A stretch of DNA of 64,000 bases from Gnetum montanum (Eukaryota > Streptophyta > Gnetopsida > Gnetales > Gnetaceae), in contig MNCI01009412.1 in assembly GCA_015680685.1 (NCBI GenBank), positions 159,505 through 223,504 of the forward strand, given 5' to 3'. Shown piece by piece: positions 1 through 11,188 of the stretch. Every line of letters starts with the position of its first letter. Position 1 is the stretch's first letter. Under the pieces are notes generated by a model. That model did not search any database, was not told where the DNA came from, and saw nothing but the letters and a program-made list of their open reading frames with translations. The position numbers were made by a program, and so were the translations under genes.

Positions 1-3000
1 CAAGCTAAGGGACCTCGTCTATGGGCTCCTCTTTTGCGATAGGGGCCTCCTCACCTATGTTGCACAAACCAAAGTTAGAGCATTTAACAAAAAAATAAAT
101 ATGAAAAAGTAGTATATATATGTAAAGAGGAAATATACTAAAGAATGTATACTTATTGGCAAACTATGATCGTGCATCATTAAGTCTAAGGCATAGCTTC
201 TTGTCCCTTTCTTCAATTTCATGCATGGGCTCCTCTATGGGGCAAGGCTTCTTAATTTGCATCTTTGATCTCACTGTTTCAGTGATGAGGCATGCCCCCC
301 TCACTACATTTCATATGTTGGTAGGAGAAGCCTCTATAGCATTATCATGCACATGGTAGGGTGGCCCTGTGTGGCCCTGTGTGGTTACTGAAAAGGACTC
401 ACAAATAGCCTCCACGGGGTCCTATGACCATGTCGTGCCAAATATATGGTAGATCCATGGATTGGATATCTAGGTGTGATCTTGCACCATCCATAGCCCA
501 TTCTCATGAACCACTAGAAATTCTACAAACCTTCGTAGACACACTATGAAGAAGGAAAAATGTACATGAGAGTGTGCCTCGAATTTTTTGCAAAGTTTGA
601 TTATTTTGGCTCGTATGTCATTAGCAAGGTATTTGATCCAATTGTATTGTGTCCATTCCTCTATCACATCCTCATAATCCAAGCGTGCTCTACCCCAAGG
701 AACTTTTCTTCGAAAAGTAACTTAGGAAATTCATGAGCTTAGAAGACAGGATAGAGGTGTTGGGCCACCAACAATTTTACCGCCTTCATGGATATACCTT
801 TGCAGCCTTTCTCGGTGCCCAACCACTCTTCAATGTTTCCTCTATGGTTTAGCTCCTTGTTAGTCTTTTCACCTATAGGTAAACCTTTAGAGGGGACACC
901 AAAGAGTTCTAAAAAGAGATCATTTGTAATCTTAAAGACAACCTACATGTTATGAACCAGCATGCGAAAATGGTCGGCACTCTTTGTGAAAGAGTCTACA
1001 AGGGAAATCATCTCTGCTATTAGGATGCTTGGGTTCATGGACAAGAATAGGTTGAAGAGCCTAGGTTGTTGAAGATTTTTAGTTATCCTTGATGAGTCCT
1101 CATGACACAACTAGCATTGCGAACCATCAACCTTGCCATATTTGAAAATAAGATTGGCCTTAGTATGTCCTGAGATAATCATTGTGACCTCTTTGGACTT
1201 AGTTGTAGTTGTAGTAAACAAAAATAGAATAAGCAATGTGATGAAAATGTAAAAATTAAAAGTGCATAAAAATAAATAGGTAATATAATTTACCTAGCAC
1301 AAATGATGTGGAAAATAGAGGTATTGGGATTGATACTTCTTCTATAATAGGTATCCTAGATGTCCACTCAACATCTAGCTAGTAGAGATCCCAACAGTTC
1401 ACAAAGGATTTGGAGTATCTAGTTGGGTAATTTGTCATATCTACTCTAATTTGCCATATGACACTAGCACACATGTTCTCACTAGATGAGAACTCTTGTA
1501 GAGCTATTTGAACTAGGGCTAATACCCCTTCTCCATCATGAAGGCCATTTTCATCAACATAAAATTTGGAAAAAAGAAAAAATAGTAGTAAGCATTTTAA
1601 GTCATGAGATAAAAATATCAAAAAATCAAAAATCAGAGATCGAATCAAAATCAAAATCACAATAGGACTTTCCCTCTAGTGTAGTAAACTATTCCAGGTG
1701 GGTTCTAAAAGGTTGTGACCACATGATGGGCAAGGAATACAGTGTTGTATTTATGATAACACTGAAACTTGGGTATCTCCTAGATCCAAGATAGCATCCT
1801 AAGCTCTCCTATACACTGGTTTGAGCTCCCTATCTCTTCACCTTCAACAGGTTCATTTGACATAAATTTCAAGATGCGTCAGTTTGCCCTAGGCAACAAT
1901 GTCTCAACTAGGACACCTATTGCTTCAGCGGAAAAGTGTGATCATATGATCACACTAAAGTGGTGAAGTAGGATTTCTAAGAATTCCTATGCACCCTACC
2001 AAAACTAGACCACTTGGTATCCTATGCATGCATGTGGTGCAAGTACATTGAGCATGGAATCACTCATACAACATAGGATCCCTACTAGTTTCACCATGAT
2101 AAGGGCAGGTTTCAGTAGGACCCTGCGATGCCACAACAATAAAAGTGTTAGTATTGGAAAAGGGTAGCAAAAATAACAAAATTAAGAGACAAAAAATTCA
2201 TAAAGTAATATAATATAAGAAAAAAATAATTCTTATAGGTTTTCCAAATGTTACAGAAAAAACTTTAAAAAAAAATTCTAATTGTCGATCATGCTACCTG
2301 TAGAGCATGACACTTTCCAAGAAAAATTTTTTCTAAGTGTTTTTCATGCTTCCAGGGAGCGTGATGATTGTGGAATAATTGAAAAAAAATTGAAAAATTT
2401 TCCAAGTGTTTGTCATGCTCCCAAGGAGTAGTTGTGGTAGCATGAAAACTGTAAAGCAACTAACAAAAAATTTGAAAATTTTGGTAAGTGTTGGTGATGC
2501 TCCTAGGGAGTGTGACAAATATAGAACTAAAAAAAAAATATTTGAAAAATTTTCCAAGTGTTGGTCACACTCCTAGAGAGCATGAAAACTATAGAACAAT
2601 GGGAAAAATAAAAAAGAAAAAAAATTTAAATTTTTTTTTCAAGTGTTGGTCATGCTTCTAGGAAGCATGATAATTGCTAAACATGAAAAGTTTTCCAGTT
2701 AGCTCACGCTCCCAAGGAGCATGACAACTACAAAACTCAAAAATTTGCCAATGTAGGTCATGCCACCAGGGAGCATGATGACTAAAAGACTTGAAAAATG
2801 TTAAGTATAGGTCACAGAGCATGACATAGCAAAAAAATTTGTCTTGGATCGTGGCATGGGAGATGTAGGGACCCCTTGTTCTACTGCATGGGATGTAGAG
2901 TGCCCAAAACCCCCAGGGTGATCTATACTCATGATGCAAGTAAAATCCCTCTTTTATCCCATGTTGTGGGACACTACAGAAAACCTCATCCCATCCCACG

Positions 3001-3400
3001 ACATTGGACGTGCACCTAGCACTATCACTGAAATCCTTATCTAGTGCTACGGTCAAACCATCCTCAAACCCTTGATGCTAAAAGAAAAAAAAAATGTGGA
3101 AAGAAAAGGAATGAAAGTAAGATCCATGGCATGCATTCCATCCTTGGCCATGATAGTGGTGGTGGCCCCTGCCCATGACAAGCCACCTCCCAAGCCCCAA
3201 AAACCAAAAGTCCAAATGCATAGGGAAGAACCAAAAATCATGAGTGGAGTGTGATGGCCTACCTAGTAGACAACATCTCTTGGTGCTCCTTAACGCGTGC
3301 CATAGGAAGATGCTACAGGGTGTGCTCACCTTTGTCAATGTTGGCAAGGCCAAGGTATCTATGGTTACTCCTGTGCATCATCTTCTTATTGTCACACTCT
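1..3400 (-). pseudogene. Antisense cargo gene of element 1 (decayed, partial)
   Basis: This is a second copy of the antisense gene described in full in element 2. Read on the minus strand, the matching blocks are: exon 1 about 3400-3263, ending at a GTAGGC donor; exon 2 (HAD/FCP1-like) 2122-1672, preceded by a CAG acceptor; exon 3 about 1541-1345; the long exon 4 about 1193-146; and part of the acidic exon 5 from about 57 into the window edge. Several splice sites that are intact in element 2 are mutated here, for example the exon 2 donor GT has become GA. Exon 2 carries in-frame stops. The most legible stretch is exon 3 (LHDGEGVLALVQIALQEF). Two elements sharing this gene means it moved with the retrotransposon and was not captured once at this site. 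Confidence 0.65.
2290..2830. repeat. Degenerate minisatellite with CATGCTCC/GGAGCATG palindromes
   Basis: About seven irregular copies of a roughly 50-110 bp unit of the form AAGTGTTGGTCATGCTCCTAGG followed by an A-rich spacer. Each unit centres on an inverted repeat. The best is CATGCTTC-TAG-GAAGCATG at 2651-2669, a perfect 8-bp stem with a 3-base loop. The array lies in the intron between exons 1 and 2 of the antisense cargo gene. Element 2 has a different array at the same place. Confidence 0.7.
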
Positions 3401-3524
3401 AGCTCTTCTATTGTTATGCTCTAACTTTCCTTTGGTAGCTGCTACGCTCTATCTTGGCTGTGTTACCCTCAAATGACTGTTTGATTTAATGGTGAAAATG
3501 ACAGGTTTACCATGGGTAGAACCT

Positions 3525-3672
3525 CTATTTATACCCTTCAGGGTTAAGTGACACATCACCCTTCTAGGATGTCCCATGTCTTGTGTGTAACACGAAACAT
3601 TCCATGTCCTACACATAACGTGGGATGTCCTATGTCGTGCACGTAACGTGGAATGTCCTGTGCATAACGTGG
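3525..3672 (-). promoter_or_regulatory. Promoter of the antisense cargo gene, element 1
   Basis: On the minus strand a classical TATA box, TATAAATAG, lies at 3533-3525. Upstream of it (3616-3672 in plus coordinates) are three copies of TAACGTGG, giving CCACGTTA on the minus strand, an ACGT core of the kind bound by plant bZIP factors. Element 2 has the same TATA box in the same place relative to exon 1 (30824-30832), although its ACGT cores have mostly decayed to TG/CA. Conservation between the two copies is the main support. Promoter activity is inferred. Confidence 0.6.
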
Positions 3673-4035
3673 AATGTCCTATGTTCTGTACAACATAACA
3701 CCCAGAGTTAGAAAAATTTTCTAACTTTTTTAGGTTCTTACACTTAGAAATTTTTTTGCATTTTCTGCTTTCTCGATAAATGTTCAACTTGGTCCTATGT
3801 CCAAACCTTTCAAGCCTTACTTAGACTTACACCCCATGCATAGTCTATGGTCCGTTATGACCTTAAACTAGCAATTTTCTAAGAAATTAAGGTTGTAGGA
3901 AAGAACACAAAAAAATAATCGAATAATAAAATGTATATAAATAAATCACTTTAGATACTGCATACTTAATTTTAATAGCATTGTCTTCCTTATTCTATGC
4001 ACTTCTCTTTATTAAAATAGGTGCTGCTTAACATT

Positions 4036-4053
4036 TTTCTAGTTATTTTGTAG
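4036..4053 (+). promoter_or_regulatory. Putative 3' splice site upstream of RT, element 1
   Basis: A pyrimidine-rich stretch ends in TTTTGTAG at 4053 and is followed by GATCTCTTG, just before pol. The same site is present in element 2 (AG at 31305-31306) and, more altered, in element 3 (AG at 47450-47451). Ogre elements are known to remove an intron between protease and RT. I infer the same here, but no clear donor was found. Confidence 0.4.
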
Positions 4054-4238
4054 GATCTCTTGAAAAATGAATGCATACAAGAATCTTCATTCACCCTTAG
4101 CCTTGACTGGACCTTATGGAAAACTCATGAGATGCATAAAAACAAAACTTTTGGACTTTGAGCCACTTAGCTATGACACCAACACAGCATCCCTAGAGAT
4201 GGCACTAGATTGGCTAGAACATCCTAGAAGTAGGTGAC

Positions 4239-5530
4239 ATGACCAAAGATCCCCTCATAGAAGTCCCTATAACAACTTGCAAAGGTGAGGTGAGAACATT
4301 GAAACTTAGTTCCTTACTAGAGCCTCAAATCCAACAAAGCATCTCTAAGGTCCTTAGTGACAATGTCAAGGTGTTCACATGGTCTTACAAGGACATGTTG
4401 GGCTTAGACCCACATATAATATAACATAACATTATTCTAGATCCACATGTTAAACCAATTAAACAAAAGGCTTCTAAAATCAAACCTGAGGTTGCATTGG
4501 CCATTCACAATGAGATCAATAAGCTTTACAAAGCTAGTTTCATCTAGACAGTTGATTATGTAGAATGGTTTTCAAACATTGTAGTTTTCCCCAAGAAAAT
4601 TGGGGGTATACACATTTGGATAGAATTTTAGGGCTTAAATAAGGAAACCATTAAAGATGATTTTCCATTTCCTAGTATTGACCAACTCATTGATACTATG
4701 ACTGGTTATGCCTTGTTGTCCTTCATGGATGGGTTCTTAGGGTACAACCAAATTCACATTAACCCAGAACACCAACTTACCACTACTTTTATAACCACTT
4801 GGGGTACGTTTTGTTATATGATGATGTCCTTTGGACTAAAGAATGCAGGAGAAACATATCAATGTGGAATAACATACATATTCAACGACTATATGTTAGA
4901 ATTGCTCAATGACTACATTGATGACATAGAAATTAAGTCCAAAATAACTCATGATCACACAAATGACTTAGACCATGTTCTTAAACATTGCTATAGACAT
5001 GAACTTAGGCTTAACTACAAAAAGTGTCTTTGGTATTAAAACTGGTTGCATGTTAGGCTTTATGGTATCAGGAATAGGAATGTGTGTAGATCCCAACAAG
5101 GTCAAGGCTATCATCAACCTATCTCCTTTGGAAAACCTTAAGGAGTTACGCGGGTTACAAGGTAGGATACAATTCATATGTAGGTTTATCACAAGGTTGA
5201 CTGATAAGTTACAACTAATGCAACATCTACTCCAAAAAGGTGTCAACTTTGAGTGGATAGAATAATGCCAAGAGGCATTTGACAACTTGAAAAAAGAGCT
5301 GGTTCAACTTCCAATAGTCTACCCTTCATGAAGAGATAAGCCTTTCTAGATCTTCCTTGCAACCTTAGACATGTCCATTGCTTCCTTGCTTTGTCAAAAG
5401 AAAGATGATGGTTTTGAAGTCCTTGTTTACTATGTAAGTCATGCGCTAGTAGAAAACAAAGCAAAATATAATGATGTGAAGAAAAAATGTCTTACCTTAG
5501 TCTTTTCACTCAAAAGGTGGAGATACTAGC
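4239..5530 (+). pseudogene. Element 1 pol: reverse transcriptase and first RNase H
   Basis: This is the gypsy-type RT and the RNase H attached to it, which copy the element RNA into DNA in the cytoplasmic particle. The pre-RT linker starts with MTKDPLIEVPITTCKGEV at 4239. RT block A is FMDGFLGYNQI near 4720, block B is SFGLKNAGETYQ near 4830, and the catalytic YIDD box is near 4915. The thumb continues in another frame from about 5030 (GCMLGFMVSGIG), so there is a frameshift. The first RNase H follows at 5266-5530 (LATLDMSIASLLCQKK, then a YNDVKKKCLTLV block). Stop codons interrupt it at several points. It is the N-terminal part of pol; the second RNase H and integrase follow directly. Confidence 0.88.
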
Positions 5531-5739
5531 TTTTCCATAGTCAAGTCAACATCATTTGTAAAAGTAATGTACTTAGGGATATCACAACAAACATATATGA
5601 AAGTAGTAGAATAGCAAGGTGGAAGGCAATAACCATGGAGTTTGACCTACACTACATAGCACTAGCATCCACAAAGGGTTAAGCAATAGCCACACAACTC
5701 ATGGCTTCACCCATAGATGATCAAGCAATGATAGATCCA

Positions 5740-6330
5740 AAATTCCCAGACGAGCATGTCAATAGTATAAGCCAGGTACCTCCAAATTTTGAGGCCATTT
5801 TATACTTTGATGGTGCTTCAACCATACAAGGTGGTAATGCCACTATTGTTATTACACTTCCCTCTAGGGAGATCTGACCCTTCACATACCACTTTGCATT
5901 TCTTTGTACAAACAACATGGTAGAGTACAAAGGTCTCCTTGGAGGCATCTTAGTAGCTCAAGAATTAGGAATCCAAAACATAGCAGTCTGAGGTGATTCA
6001 CAGCTTGTTACTAACCAAGTCACAGATGTGTACGCTTGTAAGGAACAACATCTACAACCTTACTATGATTTGGAAAAACACTTGCTTAAACAATTTGCAA
6101 CTATAGATGTCCAACATATCTCTTATAATGAAAATGCCATAGCTAATGCACTAGCTACTTTAGCCTTAAGCATAGAACCAAACATGTTTTCCACTTTTCC
6201 TGCTTCAATAGTGGACTACACTGAACCTATAACTCACACAAAAAGCATCGCATCCATCTATATAGCTGATGCCCAAGAGTGGTATGTTGATATTAAGGCA
6301 TACCTCCAAAAAGGAGAGCCATCACAAAGC
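5740..6330 (+). pseudogene. Element 1 pol: second (archaeal-type) RNase H
   Basis: This is a second RNase H domain after the RT-linked one. Visible landmarks are FDGASTIQGG (first acidic residue), NNMVEYKGLLGG (the glutamate), GDSQLVTNQV (third acidic residue) and the terminal NAIANALATLAL, where the usual fourth aspartate appears to be replaced by asparagine. Having both RNases H is the established hallmark of the Tat/Ogre lineage, so this block is the main reason for the lineage call. Stops fall in the middle, including one just before GDSQL. The tail from 6190 to 6330 is the less conserved linker to integrase. Confidence 0.8.
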
Positions 6331-6449
6331 TTAACATCTGCCCAAAAGAACATAGTACAAAAACGATCACGACAATATATCCTCGTAGGTGAAAGTACCT
6401 TATGTTGTAGATCCTATGATGGAATACTGTTAACTTGTGTTAGTGGTAG

Positions 6450-7521
6450 TGAAGCAGAAAAGATCATTGAACAAGTCCATGAAGGACTATGTGGGGGTCA
6501 TATAGCTCTTAGGGCAATGGCATAAAAAATTAGACACTTAGGCTATTACTAACCTTACATGAATCACAATTGCATCTCCAAGGTCAAGATGTGTGACATG
6601 TATTAGCGGCATGGGAACCTAATGCATGTGTCACCTACTAAACTGCATACTACGCAAACCACATGACCATTCTAATGTTGGGGGTTGGACATCATAGGGC
6701 CTATAATGCCTAAGTATTCTACAGGACACAACTTTATCATTACCACAACTAAGTATTTCACAAAGGGGGTTGAAGCTATCCCCTTTAGGAAGAGAACATA
6801 TCAACAAGTTTGCAAATTCATTCTTGACAACATAGTGATCCAATTTGGTCTCCCCATGACTATATTCATAGACAATAGGCCACAATTTAGCAGTGTAGAA
6901 ACCAAAGCCTTTTGTGAAAACCTTGGCATCAAACACTCTTTTTTGTCCCCATACTACCTGCAAGTGAATGATCAAGTGGAAGCTACAAACAAGGTCATCA
7001 TCAACCTTCTAAAGAGGATGCTTAACAATAGCAAGTGACGATGGAACAAACAATTAGTCTATGTACTATGGGCCTACTACATGACGTGTAGAATCATGAT
7101 AGGTAAAATGCCCTATAGTCTTGTGTATGGATTTGAAGCAGTGTTGCCTCTTGAATTTCAGGTCTTGTCTCTCCACATGATCCTATTGAGCTTCATTAAT
7201 GAGGTTCAGAACAATGAATTGAGAATCATTGATCTCAACTCCATAGAGGAGGAGCTCATTCAAACACTTGATCTCATCAAGTGGTACCAAGAGAAACAAT
7301 AGCAAAAGAAGCACAACAATCAGCATCAACGCCCAATCAAAAAAGGTGACCTAGTCCTCAAGGTTGTCTACAAGTCCACAGAGAAATTCTCAACCAATTG
7401 GGAAGGGCCTTTCTTGGTCACTAAGGCATACGACAATGGAGCCTTCAAGCTCATTGATCTAGATGGCAATGAATTTTCCAATCTTATTAACCATTCGTAC
7501 CTAAAGTCGTATTACACTTGA
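6450..7521 (+). pseudogene. Element 1 pol: integrase
   Basis: This is the gypsy integrase that inserts the cDNA. The HHCC zinc finger begins with HEGLCGGHIA near 6480 and runs through a stop into a C-rich stretch near 6580. The core follows at 6685-7038 with all three acidic residues visible: MDIIGP, IFIDNRPQF and QVEATNK. After a stop and a short linker (7081-7302), the C-terminal domain carries the GPFLVTKAY block near 7410 and ends at 7521 with a TGA after LKSYYT. That terminal block (GPF) also identifies the matching fragment of G0 at 18950-19135. The frame is broken at least three times. Confidence 0.85.
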
Positions 7522-7567
7522 CATGCAGTATCACACCGATGACACAAGCAAGGTAAGTAGAACATTG

Positions 7568-7750
7568 TTATGACATTAAACTGGCACAAAACATCCTTGG
7601 GCTATGATGTTAAACTGGCACCCACAACATGATCTTCTATGACCTTAAACTAGCCATCCACCATCTGCTACAACATTAAACTAGCACAGTGGTCTGCTAG
7701 GACCTTAAACTAGCATAGCAAGTAGTCTACCAAGACCTAAAACTATGTTT
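7568..7750 (+). repeat. 30-bp-type repeat block after pol, element 1
   Basis: Six degenerate copies of a unit with core TATGACATTAAACTGGCAC directly follow the pol stop. Spacing is irregular here (36 bp between the first two cores). The same unit occurs at equivalent places in elements 2 and 3. Confidence 0.8.
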
Positions 7751-9301
7751 GCGATTTAGCACCTACAATTCAACACACATAGTTCTATGGACAAGTTAGA
7801 AAGAATACTTTCAATCTTCCATCACCTGCCCATAGCTCTTAGGTAGGATGGGATGGGGTGTTGCAGTTCTAAAATGAAGTTCACATTGTTAAGGAAAAAC
7901 CTTTTGGGAAATTTGTAGTGTCACCATCCCTGACATCTTTATGATCTTCTAGAGATGTTTTTTGGCATCTTGCTGACCTTATGGAGCTACCATCACCACC
8001 ACCCATCCTTTTGGCTGTAGCTCTTGCTATTAGTAGCACTCGCTAGAGTTCTAGTAGTACTATGCCCCAACCACAATACTACCGTCCTCCAGCTGTCATC
8101 ATCATCTAAGTCTAGAAGACCATTTGGTAGCATGAACCCTTGCCCTGTGGTTGAGTTTCTTGGCTTTTTTCTTTGGTGAGGATTCTTGAGCACCTACATC
8201 ACCATTTCCCCTGGCCATTGAAGTGCTCATTTTTGGTATCATTGATGGAGCTTTTCAGCCTTCCACCACCAATACTTACACTAGCCTTCCTGCTTTAGAT
8301 AGTGCATGCAACTGACATAGCACTCATAGTCCTTGCAATGTCCAAGCAGATAGGACTTCACCCTCATCTCACCTAGTGGTTATTTTTCTTGTTTTCTCTA
8401 TGTTGCATTTGTAGGATGAAGCCTAGGAAACATCGTTTAAGGGTGCATTTCATTGTAATGACAATGCACTACATTGTTCCAATGTTTCCACTTCAATTTT
8501 CCTAGCTACTTAAGAGTGCACATCTCTCCTATCCCCTTAACAAAAATAACCTCTACCTCTTGATCTTGCAATCTTTCACATCCCTTGCAAGCTTCCCCAA
8601 TGCACATATAACCTTTCCTATGGTCAGTTGTTGAACCCATGATGGACATAACACAACTCGTCCCATGGGGAGCCTTTTTTTTCTGGTCAAAGCCCCACAC
8701 AGATGTAACACAGCTTATCCTAAGGAGGAAACAACTATCCTATAGATTCGATGTGGTTACCTTAATTTTCCTAGCAACATAAAAGAAAAATAATAAGTGA
8801 AAATGAAAAAAAATGAAAAGAATGATGAAATAATAAAAATAAAGAAGAAGAACAAAGAGAGAGAGAGAGAGAGAGAGAAAGAAAGAAAAAGAAAATAGGA
8901 CAAGCCAAGTGCCCAAGTCAAATGGCATAGTTGCCATCTTGCAACCACTCTAGCCCTATAACAACTATCTCACAAGCACTTTGATGAAAGGTCAAAATCC
9001 AAAGGGGAGGACACCTCTACATGTTGACTCCCTCACAAGAAATCTAATGAGGGATCATGCTTTGGCGACAAGGAATCATGGCGTTGCATACCACAACTAT
9101 CCTCTCCATCCATAGTCCCTTGACCCATCTCCCTAAACTACTCCCTATTATACCTTATTTCCTTGGCACTCTCAAGCATAGCAAAGTGTCATCCAAGCAA
9201 GCACTGATGAATGGTGTTGGTGTCCTGTTCATTGTGGTGTTTCATATTCTTTGTCAACATCTCTTGGGCTAGTCCTCCTGACATCAACAAAGAGGATCTA
9301 G
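7751..9301 (+). other. 3' non-coding tail of element 1
   Basis: No coding potential was recognised. It aligns to the tail of element 2 (35201-36673), including shared blocks such as GCTACTTAAGAGTGCAC near 8505. A pure GA microsatellite lies at 8856-8880. The stretch from about 8486 onward corresponds to what in element 3 is the first 0.77 kb of the LTR. It ends in a polypurine-like ACAAAGAGGATCTAG immediately before the LTR. Confidence 0.7.
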
Positions 9302-11188
9302 TGAAATACCACCAATTTCAGGCTCCTGTATTTCAATGATAGATTTTTCTAAGTGTCAAAACATGGGCTAAATTTTTCTATCTACTATCATGCTACACAA
9401 CGTAGACAGAGCATCACACTGGAAGTCTTGATTTTTGTGAATTTTTCTAAGTTTTCCTATTATGCTCCACAACACAACTAGCATAGGACACACTTCTATG
9501 GCCAGTCTACATAAATGTCAAGCTAGAAGCTATCAAGGTGTGCTGGGGATGGACCAAATAGTTTGGCAAAATTTCTATTTCTTGAAATATTAAGCTCGCT
9601 ACACTCTCTAGCTTGTTAAGCTTGACATAAGTCTGAGTTTCCAGTTCACCCAAGCATCAGGCTAGAGGTTGTCAAAAGTGCTCAGGATTAAAAAAGAGTT
9701 TGGCAAATTCTCTATCTTTTGGGCCTATCATGCTCTGCTATGTTGCACAGTGTAGCCAGCATGACATAGGTATCAAGGCCAAATTTTTCTAATTGTTGAA
9801 CAAGAAATCTATCAAGCTATCTAGACATGGAAGATGCATTTGGCCATTTTCAAACTTCGAAGGTTGCCCATCCTGCTACACCCCAGAGTGTGGCTAGCAT
9901 GTCATGAAGAAACATTACAAATTTTGACAAAATTCATCAATGTATTGGTGCTACGTTCTACTATGCTGCGCAATGTAGACAACGTAACAAGTCAAAATTT
10001 GTAAAAATTTTCTATGTTTTCACACTACACTTTGTCACGCTATGCAGCACAGACATCGTGACATTTGGGAAATGCCTTTTAATGCCTCCAAAAGCTTCTA
10101 AAACTCAACATTGACCTTCATTTTAGCTCTAATATCCCTTTGATGACCAAGATTAGTAGTTTTCTTTGCATTTGCAACCCCCATTAATTCCCAAAATTGT
10201 CCCTAATCTTGACCCTACTCAAAAGAGGGGGAAGATGTAGTCCCAGAGCATAGGCTCCAAGTTGCACTTGTTTTGGCATTGTTTTTAGGTACATGACAAT
10301 CCTTTAGACTCTAGTGCATGCAATCTAGATGGTTTGGTCATAGTTTGATAGTTTCTAAGTGCCCATTCCTATCGTAAAGAGTGTAACACTATCAGCTTAA
10401 CACTTAGAGCTTGACATTTTGAAAATAACATGTCAATAGGACTTTTCCATGTCTATGTTATGTGGGACATAGGCCACATGGCATCTAGTCCATGTCTCAC
10501 ATCAACCCTAGCTTTATAAATACCCCAATAATTAGCATTCTAGGGGTTGGTCAGTGAAACATTTTAGGCATCAAGCATTAGAGCACTCTTAGCATTTTCA
10601 TCACTCCCGCACTTGAGCACCTGAGATTGACACCTAGTTAAGCATCGTAACAATCTCCCTTGCACTTGCACAGTGTGATAACTACCAACCCAGTAGGTTC
10701 ATCCTCTTCTATAGCTACCAGCATTGAGTCCATGACATCCTAGAGACTTTGACTGCACCGCTATGCTACCGTTATGCCTATCTGATGCCACGTACTAGCT
10801 TCAAACATTATTCAATTAAAAGTTGCACACCTTGATCTTTGGGTGGTGCATTTCTCCACCTTTGGACTCTGGTTCTATATTCTCATCATTTTTTCAAATT
10901 TCTTAGCATTTACTTTTTTCACTTTCTTCTACTATCAATATGCATTTAGATATTCACATTATGTTATGTTCTGTTCTTGATTGTTGTCCCAACTCCTGCA
11001 CGAAGCTGACTAAAACATTGTTTACAAATGGTTATTGTTACACCATGTAAGTTCCTGTTTGACCAACTAGACCATTCAAGGCATCTCATTTCCATTTCTC
11101 CCAACATAACCCTCAAATGGATTTGGGTTTAGGCTATACACCCATGGAGCTCTCGGTGTTCTAGCTACTAACATTTTCAGACATCACA
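9302..11188 (+). repeat. 3' LTR of element 1
   Basis: The LTR starts TGAAATACCACC at 9302 and ends GACATCACA at 11188. It aligns end to end with the LTRs of element 2. The TATA box of the LTR promoter is TATAAATA at 10515-10522. The LTR contains several copies of the hairpin-like CTACGCT/AGCGTAG family motif (for example near 9970 and 10035). The 5 bases after it, AGAAG, would be the target duplication, whose partner is outside the window. Confidence 0.85.

Larger units (their letters stand above)
1..11188 (+). mobile_element. Element 1: Tat/Ogre-like Ty3-gypsy retrotransposon, 5' end outside window
   Basis: This is the 3' two-thirds of a large LTR retrotransposon. In order it holds an antisense cargo gene (1-3540), pol with RT, RNase H, a second RNase H and integrase (about 4060-7521), a block of 30-bp repeats, a non-coding tail and a 3' LTR ending at 11188. 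The same order is seen in element 2, to which it aligns along its whole length (1-3540 against about 27.5-30.9 kb; pol against 31.3-34.8 kb; LTR against 36.7-38.7 kb). The gag, protease and 5' LTR must lie left of the window. Sequence right of 11188 is LINE-derived, so the element inserted into a LINE. Every reading frame is broken, so it is not autonomous now. Confidence 0.85.

Noticed and set aside
3053-3353. Overlapping open frames on both strands near 3.1-3.3 kb as genes
   Set aside because: Low-complexity histidine/phenylalanine-rich frames at the end of cargo exon 1 and start of its intron; only the exon 1 part aligns with element 2.
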